Assembly: GCA_018333655.1 (NCBI GenBank)
Contig: JAGXTJ010000015.1
Span: forward strand, 1 to 33,149
From: Bacillota bacterium
GTDB lineage: Bacteria; Bacillota; UBA994
Length of the DNA stretch: 33,149 bases
Direction of reading: 5' to 3'
Below, piece by piece: positions 32,078-33,149 of the stretch (position 1 is the first letter of the stretch; each line of letters begins with the position of its first letter). The notes below the pieces were generated by a model, which worked only from the letters and a program-made list of their open reading frames with translations, had not been told where the DNA came from and did no database searches. The position numbers and the translations under genes are program-made.

Positions 32078-32116
32078 AACAGGACCTGGCCGACAAAGAA
32101 CAGGCCCTGTTTTCTT
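32078..32116 (+). terminator. Terminator after the RCC1 lipoprotein
   Basis: AACAGGACCTG (32078-32088) pairs with CAGGCCCTGTT (32101-32111) with one mismatch, followed by TTTTCTT. It ends 68 bases after the stop codon. Confidence 0.85.
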
Positions 32117-32339
32117 GTTGCCGTGAAGTTTGGTGGAGCTGAGCTTGTCTCATTGGGCGCACATACCTTGATAACATTGTTTCAGTTTCACCCGTGTTTA
32201 TTCAATCTTCTGATCGTCATTTTCTTCACCCTTTGCTCCTTCAAACACTTCGCCTAGTAGTCTTGAGAAGTAAACCGCGTTTTTTCCGCAAACACAGGTT
32301 TGCCAGTTCGCTTCTCAATGTCTACCCTGGCGTTTCCCG

Positions 32340-32440
32340 CAACTTCACCAGAACAAAAGGGACTGTTCTTGTTGGAAATGAGCCCTCCCGTCCATTCGTA
32401 AATTAGTCCTCTTGCAACGCCTGATACGCCTTCGGGAATT
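32340..32440 (-). mobile_element. RAYT-family end relic
   Basis: ACAAAAGGGACTGTTCTTGT followed by CGTAAATTAGTCCTCTTGCA and ACGCCTGATACGCCTT matches the 3'-type end of the copies near 21600 and 28970. It probably is the distal end of the same broken element whose 5' part lies at 32744-33000. Confidence 0.6.
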
Positions 32441-32962
32441 TCAGTGTTTAATGAAATTCCCGTGGTATGCGAGGTCTCAAGTGTTTCGGCGGCCTTGCGC
32501 AACGTGAGGCCAACATCCTGAGTCAACTGCCGACAGATGGCCGAGAAGATTGCGGGGTCGCGCCTGTACTGCGCGGCCCTTTCTATGCGGTGCAGGGCAC
32601 AAACTGCTCTAGGACCTTATTGGCGCAAGCTAACCTGTAGGTTTCGCGGTCTTCACCGGTCTCGAGGTACACAGCAAGATCGCTTTCTGTGCTTCACTGA
32701 TGTGAGCTATTTCCATCGTGCACTCCCTGTAGCTGCTCCACTGTTATTCAGCCGAGCCTGATACTAATCGCGCCTGTACGGGATTCATGTGAATGTAACG
32801 TAGTGCACCGAGAAAGTAGGCGTCGTCCTCGATAACTTCGCTGCGGTAACGGTCGCCAAAAACCGGGCCAACTCGCCGATGCAGGCGATGGATTCCACGA
32901 ATCATAACGTGGGTAGTAACCCGTGCTGCTCGCCTGACGTCCTGTTCTTGGCATTTCTTCAC
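32441..32962 (-). pseudogene. Decayed, internally deleted RAYT transposase
   Basis: On the minus strand an ATG at 32954 starts MPRTGRQASSTGYY, after which a one-base insertion (about 32909) shifts frame; the other frame goes on with HVMIRGIHR. That joins directly to RRVGPVFGDRYRSEVIEDDA then YFLGALRYIHMNPVQARLV, the late catalytic region of Y1-type RAYT proteins. About 70-80 residues between are missing, including the HxH nuclease segment (MxNHxH). A stop at 32744 is followed by QWSSYREC and further protein-like stretches in shifting frames (EIAHISEAQKAILL; RIERAAQYRRDPAIFSAICR). The gene cannot yield an active transposase. Confidence 0.8.
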
Positions 32963-33022
32963 CTCACGTCAATGTTGCCTCACGCTTAACAAAAAACAAG
33001 AAGAACCGGCAGACTGTGCGAT

Positions 33023-33080
33023 AATGCGTATTTTAGTAGCCTTCACTACTCTTAGAATGCGTGTTTTAGGACCCCTCACT
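33023..33080. repeat. Imperfect 25-bp direct repeat, 33-bp period
   Basis: The units at 33023-33047 and 33056-33080 both begin AATGCGT and end TCACT and agree at 21 of 25 positions. Only two copies are seen before the window ends, with no gene around them. This is too short and uneven to call a CRISPR array. Confidence 0.5.
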
Positions 33081-33149
33081 GGCCAACAGGTGCAATCTGG
33101 CAACAGTTTTCTCCTTGCCAAAATAGAGACAAAGAAGAAGAGTAGCAAG

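Noticed and set aside
32254-32526. 90-codon minus-strand gene
   Set aside because: The frame runs through a RAYT end relic; it is mixed debris, not a gene.

Overview
The window looks like chromosomal DNA of a spore-forming member of the Bacillota (Clostridia-like). The evidence is the gene order SRP RNA - dnaX - ybaB - recR - yaaL(DUF2508) - bofA, which matches Bacillus and Clostridia. A PdaA-type spore-cortex deacetylase, strong AGGAGG ribosome sites and frequent TTG/GTG starts agree with this. No species is assigned.

Layout. 1-578 holds no convincing gene. 579-5347 is a visibly A+T-richer accessory island: an HTH+TPR regulator (minus), divergent from a 61-residue secreted Cys-containing peptide, a 32-residue Cys-rich peptide, a perfect hairpin, a radical SAM/SPASM maturase and a two-gene ABC exporter. 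This is the most interesting part. It has the architecture of a peptide-pheromone-controlled RiPP locus, formally like the streptococcal Rgg/SHP radical-SAM loci, but the peptides are not ones I recognise. 5422-8870 (minus) carries an EamA transporter, an M20 amidohydrolase, a superoxide dismutase and a membrane protein, with a 58-bp near-perfect palindrome between two of them. 9189-13144 (plus) carries a cyclophilin lipoprotein, guaB, an EF-G-like gene cut off after its GTPase core, and an M20D amidohydrolase that begins inside the cut gene. 13133-16805 (minus) is the conserved dnaX-recR-bofA block with the SRP RNA upstream. 16921-21407 has an orphan tungstate-type binding lipoprotein, a DUF3298 protein, a GH26-like lipoprotein and a histidyl-tRNA synthetase.

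21408-33149 is rich in mobile-element debris. At least six relics of one REP-associated tyrosine transposase (RAYT) family lie between an alanine/sodium symporter, a translationally coupled membrane operon, a polysaccharide deacetylase, an MFS gene, a double GNAT protein and an RCC1-repeat lipoprotein. Two genes here are broken in readable ways: a beta-propeller/membrane protein by one in-frame TAA, and the MFS transporter by an 11-bp tandem duplication. A serine-recombinase fragment and heptameric tandem repeats add to the picture of a plastic region.

Functional assignments rest on motif recognition by eye; no database search or folding program was run.
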